The notes below the pieces were generated by a model that was given only the letters and a program-made list of their open reading frames with translations, was not told the origin of the DNA and searched no databases. A stretch of 64,000 bases of DNA from Echinarachnius parma. Lineage: Eukaryota; Echinodermata; Echinoidea; Clypeasteroida; Echinarachniidae. The stretch covers positions 1-64,000 of the forward strand of contig JBAMJV010002983.1 in the NCBI GenBank assembly GCA_037951105.1, given 5' to 3'. The position numbers and the translations under genes were made by a program. Position 1 is the stretch's first letter, and every line of letters starts with the position of its first letter. This document shows, piece by piece, positions 44,747-57,395 of this stretch.

Positions 44747-45734
44747 GTTGTTTCAGTACAAAATTGTATTCATGATACCAATATACGATATTCAGCATGA
44801 ACATTAAAAACATTGCAAATGTTTTGTTAAGAAGATTATGATTTACTTAATTTACTTAACAAATGTGAATTAGTAATTACTAGAAACAAAAATAATTCGA
44901 TACATGACAAGACATAGGTACGAATAAAGTTTACATTATAAAATACAGCCTTTGAAAACAAAACAATTATGGTCTTACTCTAAACATGGTTATTTTTAAA
45001 TCGACTTTCGTTTACAAATTTGTATGAAGTACATGGAAGTCAAAACCACCATGATGTTAATAAACGCCTCCGACCATTTTAATTGTATCAAATAATTGAT
45101 TTGGACAACTACAACTTTTTAAACTAGATAGTCATTGAATACGTTTGACCTAAATATTGATTATTCTAAGCTAATGGGATTAACAGTACAATTTTATTTT
45201 GCTTATAGTACCTACACACTTTTATTTAATCCATTTGAACGTTTATTTTGTGTATTTTTAAAGGGACTTAGCAACATTGTCAAAATCGTCAAAATCAAAT
45301 TCTTGCGGTTCCCTCATACCTTGTTGTATTCGTGTTAACAATAAAATCATGGGACATGTTTCATTTTTTAACATTTCCCTTCTATTACAAAGATATGTAA
45401 GATTGAAGTTTTCAGATAATAAATTATCCGTTGGATTTTCGAAACCGTGTACAAAGTGAGTGCAGTGAGTTAGTGAATATCACTTTACATTTGTACTCAT
45501 TACTCGGCCATATAACATCCATTTAACTTGAAATTTTCACACAATTACACCCAGTGGACATATCAGATACCAACAATATATATTGTATCAACCAATCATT
45601 ACTTTTGCACATGTCAACAAAGCTACTAGATCCCTTTAATATGTCAAATAACTTAAATCCGATTAATTTTAGTATACTCATGTACGTATGTGATTAAATA
45701 AAGTTAATGTAAAATATGATATATATTTTTTGTA

Positions 45735-46110
45735 AGGTAATGAAAAACTGCGTGTCGAATTTGAAAGAACATACTATTTTTATGGCATAATAAACTTTAC
45801 TTGGTCAAAATGGCTGAAATATCAATAAATATATCCAATCGTAATAAATGTGTGCCCCAATTTTATTCGATGTGCTTACACATTTTCAACAATTTTCAAA
45901 AGCAGTTTTTAAAAAGTTGTTAATGATCTCTGTATTTAACCATTATTTCAACAAAACATCACATGCATACTTAAAAATTAAATAAAATAAAAAAAAACAT
46001 AAAAAATGGTTGAAACCAATACATTTTAGAAAGCGGCCTATTCTGTTTTAATGGCTCTTTTGAATGATGACAGGCTTTTCACTTTGTCGTTTAGGTTTTC
46101 TTATCTATGT
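45735..46110 (+). mobile_element. Decayed TTAA-MITE family copy
   Basis: The matching words GGTAATGAAAAACTG, GTGTCGAATTTGA, TCAATAAATATATC, CATCACATGCATA and AATGGCTCTTTTGAATGAT keep the same order as in 1755-2297. The terminal repeats are lost or eroded. Confidence 0.65.
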
Positions 46111-46159
46111 TAAAACTTTTGTCATTCAATTTCATTAATTGGAATTTTATAACAACAAC

Positions 46160-48098
46160 CAGTGGCGTAGCTACGGGGGGGCACGGGGGGGGGGGGGGGG
46201 GGGGGCACGTGCCCCCCCAAATCGTTTGGCAAAAAAAAAAAAAAAAAAAAAATGACGACCCGAATTAGCCAAATGTGTCTATATCATTCATTATTATCAT
46301 GTTTTATTAAATGTGTGATGATAATGATGCTATCAACGATAATAAAGAAGAACATAACGGTCGTTCCCTAGTACTAGCAATAGTGCACCTATATCAGTTT
46401 GAAGAATCCTTCCAATATAGCGCCTTATACAAATTTTCAGTCTCGTGCGCGAGGATCGACGCTCACCGCTTCAGAAGACATAGAGCGCGTATAGGCCTAA
46501 CACATAGCACATGGTAAATCGTCCATCATACCAAGGGCCTTTTCAGGATCTAGAATCTGCCTCCCGCTTTTATAGATAATTTTGACCATTTGATGGGTCT
46601 AGTCACACGACAACAGGCAGGGGACGGGGAGGGGGGACATGCCCCTCCCCATACATTTGAAAGTGGAGGTGATTTTGATTTTATAGCTTGAACTACGAAT
46701 CATTTATTTTGGTCTCGGGTATGCGCCAAATCGCACAATTTAAAGCCCAAAATTTGCAAAAGCTCCCTACAGTGGGAGGGGTACACCCCCTCCCATGGCG
46801 TAGATCCTGGGGGGCAGGGGTGCGGTCGCCCCCCAATGAAAATATTGGGGGCGAGCATATCATTTCGCCCCCCCCCCAAATAATTCTGAAAATAAGGAAG
46901 AAAAAATCGAGTGATATAATGCCAAAGAGGGGAAAGACACATTTATCAATAATTAATCTTCAAAATAGCTGTGTTTTTTTAGTTTGAAAAGGACTGTAAA
47001 TCTCTTTTTGCCGCGCGCTTCGCGCGCATACTGTTTCTCATATTGCAAGTTTAATTTCGGTTTGCTTGAACTCACTTTTCGAACTGTGTTGAGCAGTGTA
47101 ATTTCTCAAACGCACACCTCAAACGAAGTTTATTAAACCCTCATCTATAGCACACCGTCACAGAAAATAAAATAATCTGAAATAATATATCTTTCAGTAA
47201 ATTCGGTCCATATAAGCTGAACGCAAATCATATTGGAATATCATGTCACCCCACATTTGAAAGTGGAGGAGATTGTCCCCCTCCCTTTGTCATTATGTAT
47301 GTTTGGTTCCATACTTATTTACTTCATATTACGTGAAATTTCTTAGGTGTGCACCAAATCGCACAATTTCACGCCCCAAAATACAAAAGCTCCCTACTGT
47401 GGGAGGGGGACACCCCCTCCCACACCCTCCCCCACTCGGTCGCTTCGCTTCCTCGCAATGTCTCCCCTCCACTTTTGAGAAGTTGTTGACGCCCTTGCTT
47501 AGTTTCACTATATATCACTATCACTATATCGATGGCTCTATAGTATACAGGATCACGTGGATCAATCTCATGCAAGGCTCAATCTTTCCGCGCTATTCCC
47601 GTTTAAAAATACGTTACGAGTAGATTCACTATTATAATACAATGACAAATAAAAAGACAATAATGACCATACTTCTACAGTGATATTTTAAACACCAATT
47701 AAAAAAAATTCTCCATGTGGGAGGGGGTAAACCCCCTCCCACACCCTCCCCCCAATAAGTATAGACAAGCACGGATAAATACGTGAGCGTATAGGAGTCT
47801 GGTGTGTGTGCATGTACACGTAGGTTCGATTGTGTTTGTATACTTTATCATGAGGGAGATGATTTAAGTCCTGATTTCTTTAATTCAGTATTATCAAATT
47901 TCCTTCCAAGGTATGCACCAGATTGCATTATTTCAAGTGAAAATTTGCAAAAGCTCCTTACCGTGGGAGGGGGGACACCCCCCTCCCACACCCTCCCCCC
48001 CCCCCCCTCGGGCGCTACCCGGCCTCGGGCTTGGTCGCTCCGCTCCCTCGCAGTTGTGCCCCCCCCCCCCCAATCCGTTGACCCTCGCTACGCCACTG
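46160..48098. mobile_element. hAT-like nonautonomous element A (1.94 kb)
   Basis: Starts CAGTGGCGTAGCTACGGG and ends CTCGCTACGCCACTG, with ACAACAAC duplicated exactly on both sides (46152-46159, 48099-48106). An 8-bp duplication and CAGTGGCG ends are typical of hAT transposons. Inside are a ~25-base G run, an A run, a GCCGCGCGCTTCGCGCGC palindrome near 47010, and three or four repeats of a block with CACCAAATCGCACAATTT, AAAAGCTCCCTAC and GGGAGGGGGACACC. No transposase frame. Confidence 0.85.
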
Positions 48099-48654
48099 AC
48101 AACAACAACAACAAAATGCACACGCAATGCAGGTATATTGAATATAAAGGTTAACATAGCCCACATGTGCATTATACATTATGAAAAGGAATTTTATGGA
48201 AGACTAGTAATGTCATCAGAGATGGTGCTGTATGGAAAATTCCTCCGTCTTTGATTGTACTTGTTACAACAATGCTTTATGTTCAGACGCCTATCATTTA
48301 TCTGTACTTTTCCATGTTGATTTTGGAAACCAAATCAATACCCAAAATACATCATGCACCTATAATGATTTTGGAGGCCACCTTAATTTAAAGTAAAATC
48401 TCCACCCATCTCCTCACTAATTGGTTGGGGGTCACCTATATAAATAACGATCTCCACCCATCCCCTCACTGATTTTTGTCAGTGGTCACCTACCTAAAGT
48501 TAGATCTCCATTGAGCTAAAATATAGATTCGCGACGCCGTTTTCTATCCCAAATTGTCCCTTACCATCTTACGATCGCTCTCATCTCTAGGCCAAAGTCC
48601 GCACAAGGCCGCCTGCGCGTCCACGGTATATTTGCCATTCGATACAGCAAGGAT

Positions 48655-48890
48655 CTGGGAGCAGGGGCCCGATTACGGACCAGCGACATTTACCATAGTA
48701 ATTAGCATCATTGGCTCTAACTCATTGATGTCAATATGCTAGAATTACGTACAAATCAATAGAACGTAGCAGAGCACACATACCGCCCTTATATACTCAT
48801 TCAACCGTAAAGCATATCTTGAGATCAGTGGAACTAGGTCTGCTCCTGGGTCATGATCGTGGTCTCGGCCACTGGCTGAAGTTCTCACTC
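48655..48890 (-). repeat. Dispersed repeat, inverted copy of 4120-4355
   Basis: Shared words in reverse complement are ACGATCATGACCCAGGA, TAGTTCCACTGATCT, GAGTTAGAGCCAATGATG, GGTAAATGTCGCTGG and CGGGCCCCTGC. The partner lies in the last intron of the minus-strand gene. Function and family unknown. Confidence 0.7.
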
Positions 48891-49014
48891 AGTTTTCTCA
48901 GCTTGACACCTCCCAAAACCCAAGTACCTTGATATTTTATGTAGTAGCCTAATTCCTGGGTTCGTGACAAGTACCTTTTGTTAATTTGCACCTGTGAGTG
49001 AACATACTATACGA

Positions 49015-49335
49015 TCCAGGGTATGATGAATAGTTTATTTTCACGCTTCGGTAATGGTGACGTCATGCGGGGCGATTTTAACTGTGAATCACCAAGTCAA
49101 AGTGTATAAAATGTAAAAAAGACAACCGCTTTCAGAGCTAGTTATACCTGACTAGAGCACCATTGAGGAAGTAAGGTTTTTATTCAGCTGTGACCACGGA
49201 ACATGGAAAGCATCTTACATTTCTAGAGCTAAAAGTATCTTGCTACGATATCCCAAGATGATGTCGATTCAGCTGATTATCGTCGTTCTGTTCATGTTCA
49301 TCGGACATGTTACCAGCCAAACCTACCTAAAGTAA
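49015..49335 (+). pseudogene. Truncated SRCR 5' end, copy P4
   Basis: CCAGGGTATGATGAATAG, a TGACGTCA module, and a 5' UTR close to the 41056 copy lead into ATG at 49258 and [20 protein letters not shown] then QT. Homology stops after QT at about 49322 and the CCAAT-repeat sequence (ACCTACCTAAAGTAAG) follows, giving a stop at 49333. No donor remains, so it can encode only a secreted or degraded 25-residue peptide if transcribed. Confidence 0.8.
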
Positions 49336-49529
49336 GATCTCCACCCAAGTCCTCACTGATTGGTTGGATGTCACCTAGCAACAATGTAAGCTCCACCCAT
49401 TTTCTTCTGTAAATAGTCAGAGGTCACCTACCTAAAGTAAGATCTCTACCCGAAACCTCACTATTTGGTTGGAGGTCACCTAGCAACAATGGAAGCTTCA
49501 CCCATTCTCTTCTCTAACTAGTCAGATAG

Positions 49530-51060
49530 TGGGGGCTCTTAAGTCAATATATGGGACCAAGTGTGCACTTCTGGATAAAAGCATGAATTTTGGCAGACAG
49601 ATAGTTAAGACCTTCTTCTTCAAGAAATTTGATGGAAGCAAGTTTGCACGGCCCATTCTTGGCCGCCATCTTGGATTTCAAAATGGCCGCCATCTGGCAC
49701 CTGTTTTCATCAATATCTCAGCAACTAAAACAGCTAGAGAGTTATTTTCAGTGGCTATACCCACATTATGGAGGCCAACGAATCACCTGAATCGAATATC
49801 AAAACTTCAAATGGCAGCCATCTTGAATTTCAAAATGGCCGCCATCTGGCACCTGTTTTCATCAATATCTCAGGAACTAAAATAGCTAGAGAGTTATTTT
49901 TAGTGGCTATACCCACATAATGGGGGCCAACGAATCACCTGAATCGAATATCAAGACTTCAAATGGCAGCCATCTTGAATTTCAAGATGGCCCCCATGGG
50001 AAGCTTATAGATATTTAACTCCATCTTAGAAACTAAAGCAATTACGGAGTTCATTTCAACTGATATGCCTATCTGTTTGTGGTCACCTTGTAACAATTTA
50101 CCAATGGATGGTGGGAAGCAATTACAGTATGCACCTCCCATTTATCTCCTTTATCTCAGAAACTAAAACAGCTAATGCATTAATTTAGGCGGCTATACCC
50201 ACTTATTTGGGTCCAACGAATCACATGAATTCACCTCAAAGGCGTCAATTGGCAGCCATCTTGAATTTCAAGATGGCTGTCACGGGGATTAGCATATTTA
50301 ACTGTTTATATCAGAAACTAAAAACGGCACAAAGTTCTTATCAGTTGCTATGCCTTTTTGCTGTGGCCAACGACTTGTCTGTCTTTGAAAGAAACATGAG
50401 GTTGAAAGCAAATAAGCAAGACCCATTTTGGCCGCCATCTTGAATTTCATAATGGCTGACATATGGAACCTATTTTGCATGTATTTCAGAAACTAAAAAG
50501 GATGGAGAGTTCCTTTTAGTGTCTTTAAACACATTTTCGGGGTCAACAGATCACCTGGATTGACTTAAAATTTTAAAAATAGTTGGGCCATCTTGAAGTT
50601 CGATAATCGATATGGCTGCCATGATAAGTCGATATAGATTTGATTCAAATATGCGAGACTAAAAAAGAAACAGAGTAGGTTACTGTGGGTATTCAGTCTG
50701 GTGTTCGCAATAAATAACATGGAGTACATTAATTTTGAAAGACCTAAGTCAGAAGCACCCACAGTGGTTGGAAGCAATTTAGTCTTCAATTTCAAAATGG
50801 TCACCACCTGACAAATTTGTTTGCTTCAAAATGTTGACATTCCCATATATTTTGTACATATATCACACTCAGTTCCTGTATTTAAGCAAGGGGTTAATAT
50901 TTCGTCATTGTCGGCGTCAATTAATGACCTAGATCGACTTTATAGATCTTGTCTTCAAATGACATTCATCATAAATTTCAAGATGGCCACCCTGGGAACT
51001 GTATTCGGCTCTAGCTCTTTATTACAGATCACACTGCAACACAGTTAATTTGAGTGGTTA
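49530..51060 (+). repeat. CCATCTTGAATTTCAAGATGG repeat array
   Basis: Units of about 165 bp begin with CCATCTTGAATTTCAAAATGG and continue with GCCGCCATCTGGCACC, ATCAATATCTCAG-AACTAAA, AGAGAGTTATTTT and CCAACGAATCACCTGAAT. The first three units are well kept, later ones decay. An inverted array at 55190-55860 includes the same start (GTGCACTTCTGGATAAAAGC). The core contains AAGATGGC, the YY1-type motif, on both strands. Confidence 0.8.
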
Positions 51061-51807
51061 TACTTAATGTTGATGTCACTGAATTACCTGGATTGCTTTT
51101 AAATTGTCAGGTGGTAGCCATCATGTGAATCATTGTATTAATTGAATTCTTGCTTCAGTGTTCCACGAATATGGTTTTGAGAGACAGCTCCGTATCTCTG
51201 TTATGTGATTCCTTGCAAACATCCTTTTGTAGTTTGTCCATGCTAAGGCATGCTCCTTTTCTCAGTCGTGTCGTTATGAGCTGCTAAGCTTTGGTGTAAT
51301 GTTCTTGACGGCTTGTAATACACGTTAATGCCAAATTCCTTCAAAGAGCTTTTGAGGCACCCTTGATGTAGGGTAGAACGATATGTCCTTTTAAGTGTGG
51401 GTTTATCTAGTTGGCTTTGGCCCATTTTGAAGCCCAATTATATTAGACACAAGTGGAGAGAGTCAAGGGTTGATATGGATCGGTATGAACTAAGTATTGA
51501 TCACTCCAACGTTCACAGGGGTGACTGGAGGTGAAAATATTATATGAACCAACTGTGTGAATTTATCTCCGATAAATCTTCCAAGCTACCAAGCTTCCAA
51601 GCTAACATTTAAGTGCCCACATGCCCTCCTTCTCCTCGATAGGGAACGCTAAGTCCGGATAAATGGAGTTCAAGTGATTAATTAACTCCTGCACGAATTA
51701 TTTCTTGAATTTGGTGTTGAGTGTCATGCTGCTATATGAATCTGCTCGCTAAAAGTGTCACTGTATAGTCAAAGTATCGGTTTGCGCAGCGTAGACATTC
51801 TTCCAGG

Positions 51808-53532
51808 CAGTGGCGTAGCTACGGGGGGGCACGGGGGGGGGGGGGGGGCACGTGCCCCCCCAATCGTTTGGCAAAAAAAAAAAAAAAAAAAAAAATGCCG
51901 ACCCGACATGAAGCCAAATGTGTCTACAATGTATATCATTCATTATTATCACGTTTTATTTAATGTGTGATAATAATCATTATCAACGATAATAACCAAG
52001 AACATAACAGTCGTTCCCTAGTACTAGCAATAGCGCACCTATATCAGTTTGAAGAATCCTTCCAATATAGCGCCTTATGCAAATTTTCAGTCCCGTGCGC
52101 GAGGATCGACGCTCACCGCATTTCAGAAGACATAGAGCGCGTATAGGCCTAACAAACTTCCTAGCATGGTAAATCGTTTATCATACCAAGGGCTCTTTTA
52201 GGATCTTGAATCTGCCTCTCGCTTTTATAGATAATTTTGACGCCTTCATGCAGGCTATAAAGGCGCATAGCTGCACTACGTAGTCCTAAATGTCTAGGTA
52301 AAGACAAACTTCTTTTACTAATTTCTTCACTCCAAATGCACCCGTTTCATTAATTCATGATGCATAATCTAGGCATATTGTTGATGATCATGATTGAAGG
52401 AGCACCAGTCATCTTCTCCAGAGTCGATATCTGCATTAGTTGAGGATATAGGCCTACTGAAACTAATTCAAGGGACCCGAGCATAGCTGGGTTTTTTTTG
52501 TTTTGAAAAGGACTGTAAATCTTAATTTTTGCCGCGCGCTTCGCGCGCATATTCTGAAATACTGATATATACGAAATGTATTAGACCCTCATCTATCATG
52601 TCTATAGCACACTATCATCGGAAAATAAAATAATTTGAAATAATATATCTGTTAGTAAATTCGTTCTATATGCGCTGAATGCAAATAAAATTAAAAAATG
52701 TTATGTCCCCCACATTAGAAAGGGGAGGAGATTGTCCCCCTCCTTTGTCTTTGTCATTAAGTATGTTTGGTTCCATACTTATATACTTTATATTAAGTGA
52801 CATTTCTGTCTTAGGTGTGCACCAAATCGCACAATTTCAGGCCCCAAAATACGAAAGCTCCCTACTGTGGGAGGGGGACACCCCCTCCCACACCCTCCCC
52901 CAATCGGTCGCTTCGCTTCCTCGCAATGTCTCCCCTCCACTTTTGCTTAGTTCCATTGGAGCTCAATGCCCTAGACTATATCGATGGCTCTATAGTATAC
53001 ATGATCACGTGGATCCATCTCACGGGCTTAATCTTTCCTCGCTATTACCGTTTTAAAATACGTAACGAGTAGATTCACTATTATATACCATTTTAACACC
53101 CATGATTAAGACAATGATAAAGACAATAATGACCATACTTCTACAGTGATATTTTAAACACCAATTTCAAAAATTTCAAAAAAATTGGGAAGGGGTGAAC
53201 CCCCTCCCACACCCTCCCCCAAATAAATGTAGACAAGCATACGGCGTGAGAGTATTTGAGTCTGGTGTTTGTGTACACGTAGGTTTGATTGTGTGTGTAT
53301 ACTTTATCATGAGGGAAATGATTTCTTTAATTCAGTATTATCAAATTTCCCTCCAAGGTATGCACCAAATTGCATTATTTCAAGTAAAAATTTGCAAAAG
53401 CTCCCTACCGTGGGAGGGGGGACACCCCCCTCCCACACCCTCCCCTCCTCGGGCGCTACGCGCCCTCGGGCTTGGTCGTTCCGCTCCCTCGCAGCTGTGC
53501 CCCCCAATCACTTGACCCTCGCTACGCCACTG
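51808..53532. mobile_element. hAT-like nonautonomous element B (1.73 kb)
   Basis: Same family as 46160-48098: CAGTGGCGTAGCTACGGG start and GCTACGCCACTG end, here with an exact CTTCCAGG duplication (51800-51807, 53533-53540). The G run, A run, GCCGCGCGCTTCGCGCGC palindrome (near 52530) and GGGAGGGGGACACC blocks are all present in the same order. No transposase frame. Confidence 0.87.
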
Positions 53533-53849
53533 CTTCCAGGAGTTGGACAATATATAAATTCAGACATGCTGGTTCTATATAATATACTCTAGATAATTGT
53601 GTCCTCAAGTGTTGATTGGTCTATGGGAACTAAAGTAGATAATGTACGTAAAGTCACGTTAGCTGCTACGCTTAATCGAGAGTTAGCTACGTGGTGAAAT
53701 GTCTGTTACACAAGAGGAAATATAATAGGATACATGTAGGTCTGGACCAGTTTGTCTGTGTCTCTGTGAGCCAGGTTTCTAACCCCTGAAAGAACATGAA
53801 CACATACAGGGTCCACATACATTGGCTACAATTGATCTTTTCCCAACAA

Positions 53850-54900
53850 ATCCATGAAGCAGCAATAATATTCCCTCTCACTACCATCCTATGAAATGTG
53901 TAAATGAAACACTTGAAAAAATAGACATTGACAATGCACCGAAACCACACGTTTGGTGGTATTGTTATATGGATGACACTCATCCGAAACTCAAGAAAGA
54001 ATTTGTGAAGGAGTACACTTTTAGTTCCCTAACGAAGGGAAGGATAAGTCGTTAGTGTTCCTTGACACTTTTATATAGTCAATCCATGATAGTGATCAAA
54101 CTTGATTGTAGCCTGAACGTTAAGATTTATCGGAAAGCAACTCACACTGTCCAATGTCTCATTTCATCTTTTACCAATTTGAACAAACATTAGGAGTGAC
54201 TGTTACTTTGTTCCATTATCGTAATTATTCACCAATCTTTTTGCTGTCAAGATGATAACATATTACTAGTCTCTCTTATGTGTGTTGCAACTAATGTATA
54301 TTTGGGCTTAAAAAGCTACAGAAGGATCACCCCACTGAGAGGAACACGCAATGCTCAAAATGACACTCATCCGACCTGATATTAGGAGTCTACTGAATTT
54401 CAATTTAATCGGGCATTAGGGTGTATCTAAAGCCGACAAGAACAAAACACCAAATCTTTGTATTGCCTAAAGACAACATACAAAATAATTGTGGGGCGTA
54501 GTATTGTAATTCCATGCAAAGGGTGGACTACTAGCCATTTGGCTGCAAGGAATCAAACAAAAGTCCTATGCAAGGAATCATAAGTGAAAGAAATGTAGCA
54601 ATCTCCCAAGACCAGATATTTGGAACACCGACACCCAATTCTGTCCTCTGGAGTGTCTCAAAACAGGCCACATTGAGTCTCCTGACCATCAAGTCTGACT
54701 GACAAAAGGTCTACATTTCGGAAATGTGGCACAATACAAAAAGGGTGAAGAAAGATATATGCATGTAATTGTATACATCCTGGAATTTCAACCCACACTG
54801 AACAGAGACAGTGTGCGAAACAAACTATACTTGATGACGTCTACAATCAGAAAATTGGTCGTTTCATAAGAAAGATTAACAGTCAGGTAATATAAGGAAG
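53850..54900 (+). mobile_element. Decayed Penelope-like retroelement fragment
   Basis: Recognisable pieces in changing frames are YMDDTHPKLKKEFVKEYT, KDKSLVFLDTF, KATHTVQ-like and, near 54790, FQPTLNRDSVRNK. The DDTH-K...E spacing followed by FLDT and a YRK(P/A)THT-like stretch is characteristic of Penelope-like RTs rather than LINEs. It is heavily eroded; only the C-terminal half of the RT and downstream part can be followed. Confidence 0.6.
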
Positions 54901-55189
54901 TGAACATTTGTATGGTCAACAAAACGCTCAAACTTTTTCCATTTAGTTAGTTTTCATTAGTGGGGACTGAAACATTTGCAAATAATGCTCGAATGAATGT
55001 TATTGCTTTTCAAAAGGCAGGTTTGTACACTCATTGGATTCTCTTTTGAACTACCTCCTACCCGATAACTTTGTTTAATCAATCGAATCATGATCAAGTA
55101 GACTTCTATTTTGTTCAGAGTATCTTTATATCATTATATATCAGCAACATTGCTCAATTGCTTCCAACCTAGGATGGGCATACCCATCA

Positions 55190-55860
55190 AAGTGCACTTA
55201 CTGATTTTTATTCTGAGATACATAATTGAATAGGCTACCCGTGGCAGCCATCTTGAAATTCAAGATAGCTACTTATTAAGACGATCCAGGTGATGTGAGT
55301 GTACCCGGCTGAAATAAACTCTCCAGCTGTTTTAGTTTTTGTAATATTGGAGAAAATAGGGTTTCAGATGGCAGCCATTTTGAAATTCAAGATGGCGGTT
55401 AAAATGGGAAGTGCATAATTGCTTCCATCAATCTATTGGTAAATTGTTACAAGTTGACCACAAACAGATACTAGTAGGCATATCAGTTTAAATGAACTCT
55501 GTAATTGCTTTACTTTCTGAGATGGAGTAAAATATAGGCTTCCCATGGCGGCCATCTTGAAATTCAAGATGGATGCCATTTGAAGTGTAGATATTCGATT
55601 AAGGTGATTCGTTGGCCCCCAGTATGTGGGTATAGCCACTGAAAATAACTCTCTAGCTGTTTTAGTTGCTGAGATATTGATGAAAACAGGTGCCAGATTG
55701 CGGCCATTTTGAAATCCAAGATGGCGGTCAGGAATGGGCCGTGCAAAATTGCTTCCATCAAATTTCTTGAAGAGGAAGGTCTGAACTATCTGTGTGCCAA
55801 AATTCATGCTTTTATCCAGAAGTGCACACCCCATGACCTAAGAGCCCCCACTAAGAGGTT
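55190..55860 (-). repeat. Inverted copy of the CCATCTTGAATTTC array
   Basis: On the minus strand it reads GGGGGCTCTTAGGTCAT, GTGCACTTCTGGATAAAAGC, then ATCTTGGATTTCAAAATGGC units, matching 49520-50150. It abuts the truncated SRCR copy P5, as the plus-strand array abuts copy P4, so the array and promoter copy probably moved together. Confidence 0.8.
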
Positions 55861-55869
55861 ACTTACCTA

Positions 55870-56520
55870 AAGTAAGATTTCCACAAATTAGCTCAGTAAT
55901 AAACCGTTTCGGTAATGTATGCAAATAATATAGCTTGACGACGGGCAGTCTGACGTCTGACGTCATGCGCATATTATTTGCATACATTACATAAGCGGTC
56001 TATTGGTTGAAGTAATCCGTAGGAGAAGCTATATAAATCTATACTACAGTCACAAATACCTTTGTTAATTTGAACCGGGCTTTCACATAATCATCCAGGG
56101 TATGATGAAACGTTTCCAGACTTTTTCACGCTTCAGTAATCATGACGTCGTCCGAGGGGATTGTACGAAATTTAATCTTGCAATGATTATTGCGCAATTA
56201 CAGTTACCTTGTCAAACTATTTAACAAAAATATTAGAAAAAAAGACAACCGCTTCCAGAGCTAGTTATTTCTGACTAGAGCACCATTGAGGAAGTAAGGT
56301 TTTTATTCAGCTGTGACCACGGAACATGGAAAGCATCTTACATTTCTAGAGATGTCAGGTATCTTGCTAAGATATCTCAAGATGATTTTGATTGACTTGT
56401 TAATCAGATGTAGTTACGGGGGGGGGGGGGGGGCACGGTGGGCACATAATTCGCACAATTTAAAGCCAATATTTTGCAAAAGCACCAGACACTGGGAGGG
56501 ATACCCCCCCCCCCCCCCCC
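55870..56520 (+). pseudogene. Truncated SRCR 5' end, copy P5
   Basis: The copy has the octamer/CRE palindrome (about 55913-55990), empty site of the 415-bp element (55995-56007), TATATAAAT (56030-56038), CRE module (ATGACGTCG near 56142), 5' UTR, and ATG at 56382 encoding MILIDLLIR before the switch to GTAGTTACGGG and hAT-like sequence. It is the inverted twin of 42000-42620. Confidence 0.82.
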
Positions 56521-57395
56521 ATTCCCTCCCCCGCTTGGTCGCTTTGCTCCCTCGCAATGCCCCTCCCACTTTAGAGAACCCTTTCCCCCTTCTTGAAATG
56601 CGCACCAGTTCCAGATCCACCTTGCCAAACAATGTACGCCAGAAAAAAACATAGATACTCATGGGATCAACAACGTGATTTTGAGTGAGTCCACGAGCGT
56701 TTGATCCCGGTGGACAGGGAATATATCCCTCACTTTTTGGTGGGGGGGGGGGGGGGGGGGGGTGGTGGGGGGAGGGGAGCCTGTACAAGTACAAACAATC
56801 TTATACAAATATGCATAATACACAATAATAATGATAAGGACATTAATAACCATACTTCTAAGTTATATTTAAACACAAATTGCGGAAATTCATCCACGTG
56901 TAAACCCCTTCCCACATCTTCCCCAAAATAATTCAGTATAGACATGCACGGACGATGTGAGCATATTTGAGTCTGGGGTTTGTGTTGGTTCGATTGTGTT
57001 TGTATACTATACAGGGTGGCCCAGAAATAACGGAACGGGGTGCTTGCTATAATGAAGGCACATGATACCCGTCATAGCAACTACTAACGTTCAATGCGTG
57101 CGCCATTGTTAGTACCCTTTCTTCTCTATACACAGCTGAACGCACACTCACAATGGCGCACGGTTGACCGTTACTCGATGCAGTATGGCGGGCATCATGA
57201 GTCTTTAGTATGGCAAGTACCCCGTTCCGTTATTTGTGGGCCACCCTGTATAGCGGTGTAATCATGAGAGAGATGATGTAAGTCATGATCTCTTTAATTT
57301 AGTACATGTATTATCAAATTTCCTCCCCAGGTATGCACCAGATTGCATTATTTCGAGTGAAAATTTGCAAAAGCTCTCATCCCTCAGACAGCCTT
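56408..57395. repeat. Fragments of the hAT-like family with a nested mariner-type MITE
   Basis: Blocks with CGCACAATTTAAAGCC, TTTGCAAAAGC-CC, GGGAGGGATACCCCC and ATGCACCAGATTGCATTATTTC match the interiors of 46160-48098 and 51808-53532, without clear ends. G runs lie near 56417 and 56742. The mariner-type element at 57012-57248 is inserted in it. Confidence 0.6.
57012..57248. mobile_element. Mariner-type MITE, 237 bp
   Basis: CAGGGTGGCCCA-GAAATAACGG and CCGTTATTTGTGGGCCACCCTG form ~29-bp inverted ends, with TA on both sides (57010-57011, 57249-57250). TA targets and CAGGGTGGCC ends are typical of Tc1/mariner elements. No transposase. Confidence 0.85.

Noticed and set aside
49258-49335. Third intact SRCR gene start
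   Set aside because: Homology ends after the signal core; no splice donor, stop six codons later.
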